From: Bacillota bacterium
GTDB taxonomy: Bacteria > Bacillota > Clostridia > Oscillospirales > Oscillospiraceae
Direction: 5' to 3'
Length of the DNA stretch: 47,255 nt
Assembly: GCA_029224785.1 (NCBI GenBank)
Contig: JAQXVF010000008.1
Coordinates: 1 to 47,255, forward strand
Shown here in pieces: positions 22,964-30,993 of this stretch. Both the position numbers and the translations under genes were made by a program. The notes under the pieces were generated by a model. That model made no database searches, was not told the origin of the DNA, and saw nothing but the letters and a program-made list of their open reading frames with translations. Numbering within the stretch: the stretch's first letter is position 1; each line of letters opens with the position of its first letter.

Positions 22964-24352
22964 TTATGCATTTTCCTGCAGGAAACGGTGGATGGCCTCA
23001 GCGCCCTTTTTGCCGGCGCCCATGGCCAGGATCACCGTGGCTGCGCCGGTGACGGCATCGCCGCCGGCAAACACGCCCTGGCGGGTGGTCATCACGTTCT
23101 CATCCACGATCAGGCAGCCCTTCCGGTTGGTCTCCAGGCCGGGGGTGGTGGAGCGGATCAGGGGGTTGGGGCTGGTGCCCAGCGCCATGATCACCGTATC
23201 CACATCCAGCACAAACTCACTGCCCGGCACCTCCACGGGACGGCGGCGTCCGGAGGCATCCGGCTCGCCCAGCTCCATGCGGATGCACTTCATGCCGCAC
23301 ACGCTGCCGTTCTCGTCGCCCAGGATCTCCACCGGGTTGCACAGGGTCAAAAACTCGATGCCCTCTTCCTTGGCATGGTGCTGCTCTTCCTTCCGGGCAG
23401 GCATCTCTGCCTCACCCCGGCGGTACACGATGTACACCTTGTCCGCACCCAGACGCATGGCACAGCGGGCGCCGTCCATGGCCACGTTGCCGCCGCCCAC
23501 CACGGCCACGGCCTTGCTCTTCATGATGGGGGTATCGGCTTTTTCGTCGTATGCCTTCATCAGGTTGGTGCGGGTCAGGTATTCGTTGGCGGAGTACACA
23601 CCCTTCAGAGACTCGCCGGGAATGTTCATGAACATGGGCAGTCCGGCGCCGGAGCCAACAAACACGGCCTTGTAGCCCATCTCGAACAGCTCGTCAATGG
23701 ACAGCACCCGGCCGATGACCATGTTGGTCATGACCTTGACGCCCTGGGCCTCCAGCTTCTTCACTTCGTTTGCCACAATGGACTTGGGCAGGCGGAACTC
23801 GGGAATGCCGTACACCAGCACGCCGCCGGCAGTGTGCAGGGCCTCAAACACGCTGACCTCATAGCCCAGCTTGGCCAGGTCGGAAGCGCAGGTCAGTCCG
23901 GCAGGACCGGAGCCGACCACCGCCACCTGAATGCCGTTGGAGGCAGCCTTTTCGGGCATGGCGTTTACATTCTCCCGGTACCAGTCCGCCACGAACCGCT
24001 CCAGACGGCCAATGGCCACCGGCTCGCCCTTGACGCCCCGGACGCACTTGCTTTCGCACTGGCTCTCCTGGGGGCAGACACGGCCGGACAGGGCCGGCAG
24101 GGCATTGGTGGAGGTGATGATCTCGTAGGCGGCCTGGAAGTCGCCCTCCGCAACCTTGGCGATGAATTCGGGAATCCGGACATTGACCGGGCAGCCCTCC
24201 ACACACTGGGGCTTCTTGCAGTTTAAGCAGCGCTTTGCCTCTTCCATGGCCATTTCGGGGGTGTAGCCCAGGGCCACCTCCCGGAAGTTCCGTGCACGAA
24301 CCTTGGGATCCTGCTCCGGCATGGGAGTTTTGGTTTTTGTCATATTTGCCAT
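22964..24352 (-). CDS. nfnB: NfnB-like FAD/4Fe-4S subunit (annotated in family as GltA-type glutamate synthase small subunit)
   Basis: The protein has 462 residues. Two [4Fe-4S] cluster motifs lie near the N-terminus (CLNCKKPQCVEGCPV at about 42-56 and CPQESQCESKCVRG at about 93-106). An FAD Rossmann fold follows (AVVGSGPAGLTCASDLA), then an NAD(P)H Rossmann fold (AVVGGGNVAMDGARCA) and the C-terminal FAD site ATVILAMGAGKKGA. Next to an NfnA-type subunit 12 bp upstream, it most likely forms the electron-bifurcating NADH-dependent reduced ferredoxin:NADP+ oxidoreductase. That complex balances ferredoxin, NADH and NADPH in anaerobes. A role as NADPH-dependent glutamate synthase is the alternative. 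Confidence 0.85.
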   Translation of the reverse strand: MANMTKTKTPMPEQDPKVRARNFREVALGYTPEMAMEEAKRCLNCKKPQCVEGCPVNVRIPEFIAKVAEGDFQAAYEIITSTNALPALSGRVCPQESQCESKCVRGVKGEPVAIGRLERFVADWYRENVNAMPEKAASNGIQVAVVGSGPAGLTCASDLAKLGYEVSVFEALHTAGGVLVYGIPEFRLPKSIVANEVKKLEAQGVKVMTNMVIGRVLSIDELFEMGYKAVFVGSGAGLPMFMNIPGESLKGVYSANEYLTRTNLMKAYDEKADTPIMKSKAVAVVGGGNVAMDGARCAMRLGADKVYIVYRRGEAEMPARKEEQHHAKEEGIEFLTLCNPVEILGDENGSVCGMKCIRMELGEPDASGRRRPVEVPGSEFVLDVDTVIMALGTSPNPLIRSTTPGLETNRKGCLIVDENVMTTRQGVFAGGDAVTGAATVILAMGAGKKGAEAIHRFLQENA

Positions 24353-24364
24353 GATGCTGCCTCC

Positions 24365-25219
24365 TTATTGGATCAAAGCCTTGCCCATGGCTTCCATGCG
24401 GCAGGTGTGGGTATTTTTCACTTCTTCTTCCCGGGTGCGATAGACGCCGTTGCGCTTCATCAGCTCGTCGTAGTCCACCTGATGGCCGTCAAATTCCGGA
24501 CCGTCCACGCAGGCGAACTTGGTCTGTCCGCCTACGGTCACCCGGCAGCCGCCGCACATTCCCGTGCCGTCCACCATAATGGGGTTCAGGGAGACCACGG
24601 TATGGACACCAAAGGGCTCGGTGGTTTTGGAAACGAACTTCATCATGGGCACGGGTCCGATGGCCAGAACCTCGTCGTACTCTATGCCGCTTTCCAGCAG
24701 GGCCTGGAGCTTCACGGTGCCGAAGCCCTTTTCGCCGTAGGAGCCGTCATCGGTCATCAGGTACAGGTTGTCGGAGCAGGCCCGGAACTCGTCCTCCAGG
24801 ATCACGATATCCTTGGTGCGGAAGCCGATGATTACGTCCACGATGGCGCCGGCCTCCTTAAAGGCCACCGCCGCAGGCAGGGCAATGGCGCAGCCTACGC
24901 CGCCGCCCACGACACAGACCCGCTTCTTTCCTTCCACATCCGTGGGTTTTCCCAGGGGGCCAACAAAATCCCGGATGCAGTCACCCTCGTTCAGGTTGCC
25001 CAGGGCAATGGTGGAGAAGCCCACCTTCTGGAAAATGATGGTGACGGTGCCCTTTTCCCGGTCATATCCGGCGATGGTCAGGGGAATCCGCTCGCCTTCC
25101 TCGTCGATACGGAAAATGATGAACTGTCCGGCTTTGGCCTTTCTGGCCACAAAGGGTGCTTCGATCTCCATCAGGGTGACGGAGGCGTTCAGCTCCCTTT
25201 TCTTTACGATTTTATACAT
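24365..25219 (-). CDS. nfnA: NfnA-like FAD/NAD-binding [2Fe-2S] subunit
   Basis: The protein has 284 residues. A ferredoxin-reductase FAD domain (RIPLTIAGYD is the flavin-binding RxPL[TS] motif) precedes an NAD domain (VCVVGGGVGCAIALP). A C-terminal cysteine set of the PyrK/NfnA type coordinates a [2Fe-2S] cluster (GMCGGCRVTVGG...KFACVDGPEFDGH). It is homologous to dihydroorotate dehydrogenase electron-transfer subunits, but no pyrD is adjacent and nfnB follows by 12 bp. That supports the Nfn assignment. The start follows AAGGAAGGG. Confidence 0.86.
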   Translation of the reverse strand: MYKIVKKRELNASVTLMEIEAPFVARKAKAGQFIIFRIDEEGERIPLTIAGYDREKGTVTIIFQKVGFSTIALGNLNEGDCIRDFVGPLGKPTDVEGKKRVCVVGGGVGCAIALPAAVAFKEAGAIVDVIIGFRTKDIVILEDEFRACSDNLYLMTDDGSYGEKGFGTVKLQALLESGIEYDEVLAIGPVPMMKFVSKTTEPFGVHTVVSLNPIMVDGTGMCGGCRVTVGGQTKFACVDGPEFDGHQVDYDELMKRNGVYRTREEEVKNTHTCRMEAMGKALIQ

Positions 25220-25261
25220 GATTTACCCTTCCTTTTCGGTGTTTGCTATGGATTCTATGGA

Positions 25262-25717
25262 TTATTTCTCTTTCAGCAGATCCCGGATCTCCGTCAGCAG
25301 CTTCTCTTCGGCGCTGGGTTCCGGATCCGGAGCAGGCGCGGGCGGGACTTCCTCTTCCTTCTTCTTCATGGCATCGCTGAGCTTGTTCAGGGAACGGACG
25401 ATCCAGAACACCACCAGCGCCAGGATCAGGAAGTTGATGACCGCGGAGATAAAATTGCCGTAATTCAGGGTGTTCAGAATCACGTTGCCGGCCTCATCCA
25501 GCTTTTCCGGTCCGAACAGCCGGGGAAGCACCACCTTCATCTCGCTGAAGTTGACACCGCCCAGGAAAATGGAGACCACCGGCATGATGATGTCATCGGT
25601 AAGGCTCTTGATGATGGACTGGAATGCGGCGCCGACGATGACGCCGACTGCCATGTTCATGGCGTTGCCCTTGACGGCAAAGGCTTTGAAATCACTCCAC
25701 CAACTCGGTTTTTTCAT
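25262..25717 (-). CDS. mscL: Large-conductance mechanosensitive channel MscL
   Basis: The protein has 151 residues. TM1 carries NMAVGVIVGAAFQSIIKSLTDDIIMP (the pore-lining G-x-A pattern) and TM2 is ISAVINFLILALVVFWIV. A cytoplasmic charged helix closes it (SAEEKLLTEIRDLLKEK), preceded by a Pro-rich linker. The channel opens on membrane tension and protects against osmotic downshock. AAGGAGG precedes the ATG. The 99 bp between serS and mscL hold two GC hairpins without T tracts, so partial readthrough from the par-serS operon is possible. Confidence 0.97.
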   Translation of the reverse strand: MKKPSWWSDFKAFAVKGNAMNMAVGVIVGAAFQSIIKSLTDDIIMPVVSIFLGGVNFSEMKVVLPRLFGPEKLDEAGNVILNTLNYGNFISAVINFLILALVVFWIVRSLNKLSDAMKKKEEEVPPAPAPDPEPSAEEKLLTEIRDLLKEK

Positions 25718-25816
25718 TCTTGGTTCCTCCTTTTTATGGTTTCTGCCGCCGGCAGGGAGCCGGCGGAGCTTTGCCGGGAGCCCTTCAGGGGTTTTCGAAG
25801 GGCTTTCCCCGGATAC

Positions 25817-27106
25817 TTACTTTTTTTCGATGACCTCCAGGCCGCCCAGGTACTTGCGCAGGCACTCGGGCACCACCACGGAGCCGTCTGCACGCTGGTT
25901 CTGCTCCACCATGGCCGGGAAGATCCGGGAGGTTGCCAGGCCGGAGCCGTTCAGGGTGTGGACAAACTCGATCTTTCCGCCCTCGTCCCGGCGGAAGCGG
26001 ATGTTGCCCCGGCGGGCCTGATAATCCCGGGCATTGGACACGGAGGAGACCTCCTTGTAGCCGTTCATGGAGGGGATCTGGATCTCGATGTCATAGGTTC
26101 TGGCCATGGAAGCGGAGCAGTCGCCGGCTGCCAGCTTCACGGTGCGGAAGTGGAAGCCCAGACCCTTCACCAGGTTCTCGGCCTTGCGCACCAGCTCATC
26201 AAATGCTTCGTCGGAGTCCTCGGGACGGGTGAACTGGAACATCTCCACCTTGTTGAACTGATGTCCCCGGACCATTCCCCGCTCGTCGGCGCGGTGAGAG
26301 CCGGCCTCCCGGCGGAAGCAGGGGGTGTAGGAGAAGAATTTCCTGGGCAGATCGCTTTCTGCCAGGATCTCATCCCGGTAGACAGAGGCCAGGGCCGCCT
26401 CTGCGGTGGGCAGCATATAGTGGATCCGGTCGTCGGTGGGGTTGGCGATCTTGTAGACCTCGTCAGCGAACTTGGGGAACTGGCCGGCAGTCTCGCCGCA
26501 CTGGTACTCCAGCATGTGCGGCGGCAGGATGAACTCGTAGCCGTCGGCAATGTGGGTGTCAATGAAGTAGTTCAGCAGAGCCCACTCCAGCCGGGCGCCC
26601 ATGCCCTTGTACATCCAGAAGCCGGAGCCTGCCAGCTTGGTGCCCCGCTCGTAGTCGATCAGGCCCAGATCATTGCACAGGTCCACATGATGCTTGGGAG
26701 TAAAGTCGAACTTGTGAGGCTCGCCAAAGTACCGCAGGGGCTGGTTGTTTTCCTTTCCTCCCGGGATCAGGTCAGGATCCGGCAGGTTGGGCAGGCTCAG
26801 CATCAGGGTCCGGTACTCCGCCAGCACCTTGTCCAGCTTTTCGGCATCCTCTGCGATGCCGGCCTTCAGCTCCGCCATCTCCTTGAAGATGGGTGCCACG
26901 TCCTTGCCTGCCTTCTTCAGGGCAGGGATTTCCTTGCTGACCTTGTTCTGACGGGCCTTCCGGGTCTCGGTGTCCGCGATCAGCTTCCGGCGCTGCTCGT
27001 CCAGTTCCAGAATCCGATCCACGGTTTCATCGCAGTCCACCTCTTTGGCTCGGAAGCCGGCCTTTACCCCTTCCGGGTCCTCCTTGATTCGTTTGATATC
27101 CAGCAT
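25817..27106 (-). CDS. serS: Serine--tRNA ligase
   Basis: This is a 429-residue class II aminoacyl-tRNA synthetase with an N-terminal coiled-coil arm (about 25-105, rich in Lys and Glu) that grips tRNA(Ser). The serine-pocket segment is PTAEAALASVYRDE. Motif 2 contains CFRREAGSHRADERG, and motif 3 lies near the end (GSGLATSRIFPAMVEQNQR). It lies 18 bp after parB and is preceded by AAAAGGAG. No T-box leader is present because the gene is internal to the parAB operon. Confidence 0.97.
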   Translation of the reverse strand: MLDIKRIKEDPEGVKAGFRAKEVDCDETVDRILELDEQRRKLIADTETRKARQNKVSKEIPALKKAGKDVAPIFKEMAELKAGIAEDAEKLDKVLAEYRTLMLSLPNLPDPDLIPGGKENNQPLRYFGEPHKFDFTPKHHVDLCNDLGLIDYERGTKLAGSGFWMYKGMGARLEWALLNYFIDTHIADGYEFILPPHMLEYQCGETAGQFPKFADEVYKIANPTDDRIHYMLPTAEAALASVYRDEILAESDLPRKFFSYTPCFRREAGSHRADERGMVRGHQFNKVEMFQFTRPEDSDEAFDELVRKAENLVKGLGFHFRTVKLAAGDCSASMARTYDIEIQIPSMNGYKEVSSVSNARDYQARRGNIRFRRDEGGKIEFVHTLNGSGLATSRIFPAMVEQNQRADGSVVVPECLRKYLGGLEVIEKK

Positions 27107-27124
27107 TTTCTTACGCTCCTTTTC

Positions 27125-27985
27125 TTATTTCTGCAGCTTCATCAGGGCGTCCAAAAGGACCTGCAGATCCTCCTGCCCATAGAATTCCAGTTCAAAATGT
27201 CCCTTGCGCTTGCCGTTGACGATTTTCACGCCCCGGCCCAGATGCTTACTCAGGCTTTTTTCACACTCGGCCACATAGTCCACGCCCAAGTCCACCTTTT
27301 TGACCGGCGGCTTTTCCTGGTTCATATTCCTGCACAGCAGCTCCGCCTGCCGGACGGAGAGTCCCAGTGCGGTGATCTTCTGGGCAGCCTCCTGCTGTTT
27401 TTTCTCGCATTTCAGCGACAGGATCGCCCGGGCATGGCCCGGCGTCAGATCCCCTTTTCTCAGTTTTTCCAGCGCATCGGGGCACAGAGCCAGCAGCCGC
27501 AGGGCGTTTGTCACCGTCGGACGGGATTTTCCCACCTGTTTGGCGGCTTCCTCCTGTGTCAGACCGTATTCCCCGATGAGGGTCTGGTAACCCATCGCCT
27601 CTTCCACCGGATTCAGGTCCTGGCGCTGAAGGTTTTCGATAAGGGCCAGTTCCATGGCCTTCCGATCGTCCGCCTCCACCACCACCACGGGCACCTCCGA
27701 CAGACCGGCCTTTCTGGCAGCCCGCCAGCGTCGCTCGCCGGCGATGATCTGATAGTAGCCGGAGGGCAGCTTCCGCACCGTCAGGGGCTGGAGGATGCCG
27801 TGGACGGAGATGGACTCCGCCAGAGCCTCCAGCTCTTCCTCGTCAAAGTCTGATCGGGGCTGATGGGCGTTGGGTTCTATTTTGTGGATGGGCATGGTCT
27901 GATAGGGGCTTTTCTCCGCCGGTTCTTCCATGTAATCTCCCAACAGAGCGCCCAGACCTTTTCCCAAGCCTTTCTGTGATGCCAT
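27125..27985 (-). CDS. parB: Chromosome partitioning protein ParB/Spo0J
   Basis: This 286-residue CTP-dependent clamp protein binds parS and loads the origin region for segregation. The N-terminus has the ParA-activating GLGKGLGALL. The ParB/Srx domain shows IEPNAHQPR and the CTP-binding IAGERRWRAARKAG. The central HTH is LTQEEAAKQVGKSRPTVTNALRLL, and the C-terminal dimerisation domain ends in LQVLLDALMKL. The gap to parA is 4 bp, with the ribosome site inside the end of parA. Confidence 0.97.
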   Translation of the reverse strand: MASQKGLGKGLGALLGDYMEEPAEKSPYQTMPIHKIEPNAHQPRSDFDEEELEALAESISVHGILQPLTVRKLPSGYYQIIAGERRWRAARKAGLSEVPVVVVEADDRKAMELALIENLQRQDLNPVEEAMGYQTLIGEYGLTQEEAAKQVGKSRPTVTNALRLLALCPDALEKLRKGDLTPGHARAILSLKCEKKQQEAAQKITALGLSVRQAELLCRNMNQEKPPVKKVDLGVDYVAECEKSLSKHLGRGVKIVNGKRKGHFELEFYGQEDLQVLLDALMKLQK

Positions 27986-27989
27986 CTTC

Positions 27990-28763
27990 TCACCTCTTTC
28001 CGTTTTCCGCCAGCTTCTGGCGGATCTCCTCCGCCATAGCCCGGTACGCCGTGGCTCCCCGGCTGATGCGGTCGTAGGCCGTCACCGGCAGACCGTGGCT
28101 GGGGGCCTCCGCCAGACGGATGTTCCTCGGGATCACCGTTGTGAACACTTTCCCCGGGAAGTGTCTGCGGACCTCCTGTGCCACCTGGGCAGAGAAGTTG
28201 GTCCGTCCGTCAAACATGGTCAGGGCCACGCCGAAGATCTCCAGCCGGGGGTTCACCCGCTTTTTCACCATCCGCAGGGTGGACATGAGATCCGACAGTC
28301 CCTCCAGTGCATAATACTCGCACTGCACCGGCACCAGGATCTGATCCGCCGCCGCTAAGGCATTCAGCGTCAGCATTTCCAGAGACGGCGGGCAGTCAAT
28401 CAGGATCAGATCATACCGGTCCTTCACCCGGTCCAGTGCCTTTTCAAGCTGATGCTGAGGATCCAGCACCGTCAGCAGCTCCACGGCAGCGCCCGCCAGG
28501 TCCGCAGAGGCCGGCAGCACATGGCCGTAGGGAGTCTCCACAATGACTTCCTCCGTGTTTTCTCCGTTGATAATCACGTCGTACACGCTTTTTCCGGTTT
28601 TTTTCTTCTCCACACCCATGCCTGAGGTTGCGTTGGCCTGGGGATCAAAATCGCACAGCAGCACCTTCACGCCCATATCCCACAGGGCTGCGGTCAGATT
28701 CACGGCGGAGGTGGTCTTTCCTACGCCGCCCTTCTGGTTCACCACCGCAAGGGTCATTGCCAT
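27990..28763 (-). CDS. parA: Chromosome partitioning ATPase ParA/Soj
   Basis: This 257-residue deviant-Walker ATPase has the signature KGGVGKTTSAVNL at residues 11-23, LLCDFDPQANATSG and the Walker B LILIDCPPS. It works with ParB on the nucleoid, and Soj-type proteins also modulate DnaA. The start is ATG 28763, preceded by AGGAAGAGA. The open frame continues upstream through the parS site but without a ribosome site there. parA, parB and serS form one operon. Confidence 0.97.
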   Translation of the reverse strand: MAMTLAVVNQKGGVGKTTSAVNLTAALWDMGVKVLLCDFDPQANATSGMGVEKKKTGKSVYDVIINGENTEEVIVETPYGHVLPASADLAGAAVELLTVLDPQHQLEKALDRVKDRYDLILIDCPPSLEMLTLNALAAADQILVPVQCEYYALEGLSDLMSTLRMVKKRVNPRLEIFGVALTMFDGRTNFSAQVAQEVRRHFPGKVFTTVIPRNIRLAEAPSHGLPVTAYDRISRGATAYRAMAEEIRQKLAENGKR

Positions 28764-28800
28764 ATTCTCTCTTCCTTTCTCTTTCGGAGTTGCACAGGAA

Positions 28801-28816
28801 TGTTTCACGTGAAACA
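28801..28816. promoter_or_regulatory. parS centromere site
   Basis: TGTTTCACGTGAAACA is a perfect 16-bp palindrome identical to the consensus ParB binding site. The flanks extend the symmetry (GGAA/TTCC). It lies 37 bp upstream of parA and about 13 kb from oriC. Confidence 0.97.
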
Positions 28817-28824
28817 TTCCTCTC

Positions 28825-29184
28825 TTATCCCGCAACCGAGCCCTTCCCCGGCGTCTTGGTCTCCTCCGTGGTGGAGTAATTCTTGCCAATGGGAACGGTT
28901 TCCATTCCCTTCTTCCGGCATTTCACCAGCAGAACCGTCACCACGGTCAGAGCCGCCAGCAGAACCGCCACCGCAGCCAGCAGCAGTTTCACCCACCGCC
29001 GCAGGGCACGGATTTCCTCCTCCGGCCGCCGAACCCGGGTTGCAGTCTTCTGCACCGGCTTGGGGGGAGGCGGAAGGATCACGGGGGTTCCGGGTTTTAC
29101 GGGGAATTTCTCCATTTCCTCCAGGCATCTCGGGCAAAAAGCCGCGCCGGCCTGGATCTCTTCCCCGCATCGCATACACCGCAT
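28825..29184 (-). CDS. Zinc-ribbon single-span membrane protein
   Basis: The protein has 119 residues. The N-terminus is a CxxC-type ribbon (MRCMRCGEEIQ then FCPRCLEEM). A Pro-rich basic linker follows, then one membrane helix (about 66-86, KLLLAAVAVLLAALTVVTVLL) and a short Lys-rich tail. The ribosome site is GGGGGTG. It lies upstream of parA on the same strand with parS in the 61-bp gap, so it may share transcripts with the par operon. The function is unknown; zinc binding is inferred. Confidence 0.7.
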   Translation of the reverse strand: MRCMRCGEEIQAGAAFCPRCLEEMEKFPVKPGTPVILPPPPKPVQKTATRVRRPEEEIRALRRWVKLLLAAVAVLLAALTVVTVLLVKCRKKGMETVPIGKNYSTTEETKTPGKGSVAG

Positions 29185-29211
29185 GACCGCACCCCCTTTT
29201 TTCTGCCACCA

Positions 29212-29240
29212 ATTGTACTATATTTTTTCGGGTTCGTAAA
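29212..29240 (-). promoter_or_regulatory. Predicted promoter of the zinc-ribbon/par region
   Basis: The minus strand shows TTTACG and TACAAT with 17-bp spacing, 27 bp from the ATG. Confidence 0.6.
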
Positions 29241-29293
29241 GAGAAATCTTCCGGCTGCCGCAAAAGAATTTTGTAAATCGCTTCCTTCTACCC

Positions 29294-29302
29294 TGTGGAT
29301 AA
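29294..29302 (-). promoter_or_regulatory. Isolated perfect DnaA box
   Basis: TTATCCACA reads on the minus strand in the divergent region between the zinc-ribbon gene and the DUF1836 gene, 54 bp upstream of the former's -35. It is identical to the best box in oriC. A regulatory role for DnaA is inferred. Confidence 0.55.
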
Positions 29303-29348
29303 CGAAAATTTCCTTCTTTCTGTCTTCAAAAAAATTATAAAATATCTA

Positions 29349-29377
29349 TTGACAATCACATGATTGTATGTTATTAT
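29349..29377 (+). promoter_or_regulatory. Strong promoter of the DUF1836-hflKC operon with an operator in the spacer
   Basis: TTGACA (29349-29354), a 17-bp spacer and TATTAT (29372-29377) form a near-consensus promoter. An inverted repeat, ACAATCA-2-TGATTGT (29353-29368), overlaps the -35 and fills most of the spacer. That is the position expected for a repressor or a MerR-like regulator. The encoded DUF1836 protein is the obvious candidate binder. Confidence 0.75.
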
Positions 29378-29408
29378 CATATCATCACATGAAAAGGAGG
29401 TGTGATTC

Positions 29409-29957
29409 GTGAACAGAGCCATTCCCGGTACGGTACTTACCGGCACGGCGCAGGATCTTCTCCACATCGACCAGATGCTGGATTCCCTGTTCCTGGCCGG
29501 AGGCATGACCCGTTCCCAGGTGGTGACCATCACCGGTCTGGAGCCGTATATGGTCCAGAACTGGGTGAAGCGGGGCTTTCTCTCTCCCCCGGCGGCAAAA
29601 CGGTACTCCAAACGCCAGCTTTGCCGGATTCTGAACATCAACGCTCTGAAAAATGCCCTGCCCATGGAACGGATCTGCGGTCTGCTGACCTATGTCAACG
29701 GTCACCTGGACGACGAAAGTGACGACCTGATCGACGATTCGGATCTGTACACCATGTTCGTCCGGCTGGTCAGCCGCGTGGAGGTCCGCGAGGCGTCCGA
29801 TTCCTGGCCTGAACTCATCGAAAAGGAACTGGCAAACTACGCCGAGCCTGCCCCAGGCGCCAAAGACCGGGTTGCCCGGGTGCTGCAGGTGATGCTGCTT
29901 GCCTGGGCCAGCGCCTCCCTTCGTGCAGAAGCAGAGGCATTACTCAATACCATCTAA
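29409..29957 (+). CDS. DUF1836 family MerR-like regulator
   Basis: The protein has 182 residues. A MerR-like helix-turn-helix lies at about residues 32-75 (GMTRSQVVTITGLEPYMVQNW, then KRGFLSPPAAKRYSKRQLCR, resembling wing residues). A helical C-terminal part follows. DUF1836 proteins are annotated as HTH proteins of unknown ligand. Start is GTG 29409 with a perfect AAAGGAGGTG site at 29396-29405. It is 15 bp upstream of hflK, with a palindrome in its own promoter, so it probably controls hflKC and itself. Confidence 0.82.
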   Translation: MNRAIPGTVLTGTAQDLLHIDQMLDSLFLAGGMTRSQVVTITGLEPYMVQNWVKRGFLSPPAAKRYSKRQLCRILNINALKNALPMERICGLLTYVNGHLDDESDDLIDDSDLYTMFVRLVSRVEVREASDSWPELIEKELANYAEPAPGAKDRVARVLQVMLLAWASASLRAEAEALLNTI

Positions 29958-29972
29958 AAAGGAGACCTGAAA

Positions 29973-30992
29973 ATGGAATACAACTTTTCCTTCAACCAGG
30001 GCGGCGGCACATCCTATGACGGCGCCCCGAAAAAGCCCGGCAGCGGCGCACTGAAGAAGGTTCGCCGGATTCTGGTGCTGGCCGTAGTCCTGATTCTGGT
30101 GCTGGCCGCCGGATCCTCCTGCTACTACACCGTCAACGACAAGCAGCAGGCCGTGGTCACCACCTTCGGCAAGGTCACCGACGTCACCGACGCCGGCGTC
30201 CACTTCAAGCTCCCCTTCGGCATCCAGAAGGTCCAGAAGGTGGATGTCAACGTCTATCAGAAGATCGAGATCGGCTACACCACCGACAACTACCGGGACA
30301 ACTACGGCTACACCAACGCCTCGGAGTCCATGATGATCACCGGCGACTACAACATCGTCAATGTGGATTTCTTCGTGGAGTATAAGATCTCCGACCCGGT
30401 GGCCTACCTGTACGCCTCCGACAGCCCCGAGCTGGTGCTGAAGAACCTGATTCAGAGCCAGGTGCGCAATGTGGTAGGCTCCTCCACCGTGGACAGCGTG
30501 CTCACCGACGGCAAGCAGAACATCCAGATGCAGGTCCGGGACCTGGTAACCCAGATCCTGGAGGAGTACAAGATCGGTCTTTCCCTGGTGGACGTGAAGA
30601 TCCAGGATTCCGAACCCCCCACCCAGGAGGTCATTGAGGCCTTCAAGGCCGTGGAGACCGCCAAGCAGAAGGCAGAGACCGTGGTCAACGACGCCAAGGC
30701 CTATCAGAACGCCAAGCTGCCCGACGCCCAGGCCCAGGCCGACAAGCTGATCCAGAACGCGGAATACCTGAAGCAGAACCGGATTAACGAAGCCATCGAG
30801 CAGGTGGCCATGTTCAACGCCATGTACGAGCAGTACCGCCTGAATCCGGAAATCACCAAAACCCGTATGTATTATGAGGCCATTTCCCAGGTCCTGCCCG
30901 GTGTGAAGGTGTTCATCAACACCGCCTCCGACGGCAGCAATGTGGAGATGCTGCTGCCTCTGGAAACCCTGATTGAGGGAGGTACCAACTGA
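29973..30992 (+). CDS. hflK: HflK-like SPFH protein
   Basis: The protein has 339 residues. A Gly-rich N-terminus (FSFNQGGGTSYDG) is followed by one membrane helix (about 34-52) and an SPFH domain (KQQAVVTTFGKVTDVTDAGVHF, then YNIVNVDFFVEYKISDPVAY). The long coiled-coil region is rich in Ala and Glu (AKQKAETVVNDAKAYQNAK). With HflC it forms a membrane cage that modulates the FtsH protease in E. coli. It ends 1 bp before the hflC ATG. No ftsH is nearby, so the pair would act on a protease encoded elsewhere. Confidence 0.9.
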   Translation: MEYNFSFNQGGGTSYDGAPKKPGSGALKKVRRILVLAVVLILVLAAGSSCYYTVNDKQQAVVTTFGKVTDVTDAGVHFKLPFGIQKVQKVDVNVYQKIEIGYTTDNYRDNYGYTNASESMMITGDYNIVNVDFFVEYKISDPVAYLYASDSPELVLKNLIQSQVRNVVGSSTVDSVLTDGKQNIQMQVRDLVTQILEEYKIGLSLVDVKIQDSEPPTQEVIEAFKAVETAKQKAETVVNDAKAYQNAKLPDAQAQADKLIQNAEYLKQNRINEAIEQVAMFNAMYEQYRLNPEITKTRMYYEAISQVLPGVKVFINTASDGSNVEMLLPLETLIEGGTN

Positions 30993-30993
30993 T

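Noticed and set aside
24365-25219. PyrK (dihydroorotate dehydrogenase electron-transfer subunit)
   Set aside because: The fold is the same, but no pyrD is adjacent and the partner is an NfnB-type protein, so NfnA is the better call.
25107-25261. A riboswitch or T-box leader for nfnA or serS
   Set aside because: The gaps are 42 bp and 18 bp, too short for such leaders, and no T-box sequence is visible.
24368-27853. An 1161-codon open frame on the plus strand
   Set aside because: It runs antisense across nfnA, mscL, serS and parB; all four have strong family matches on the minus strand. Low-complexity composition marks it as a shadow.
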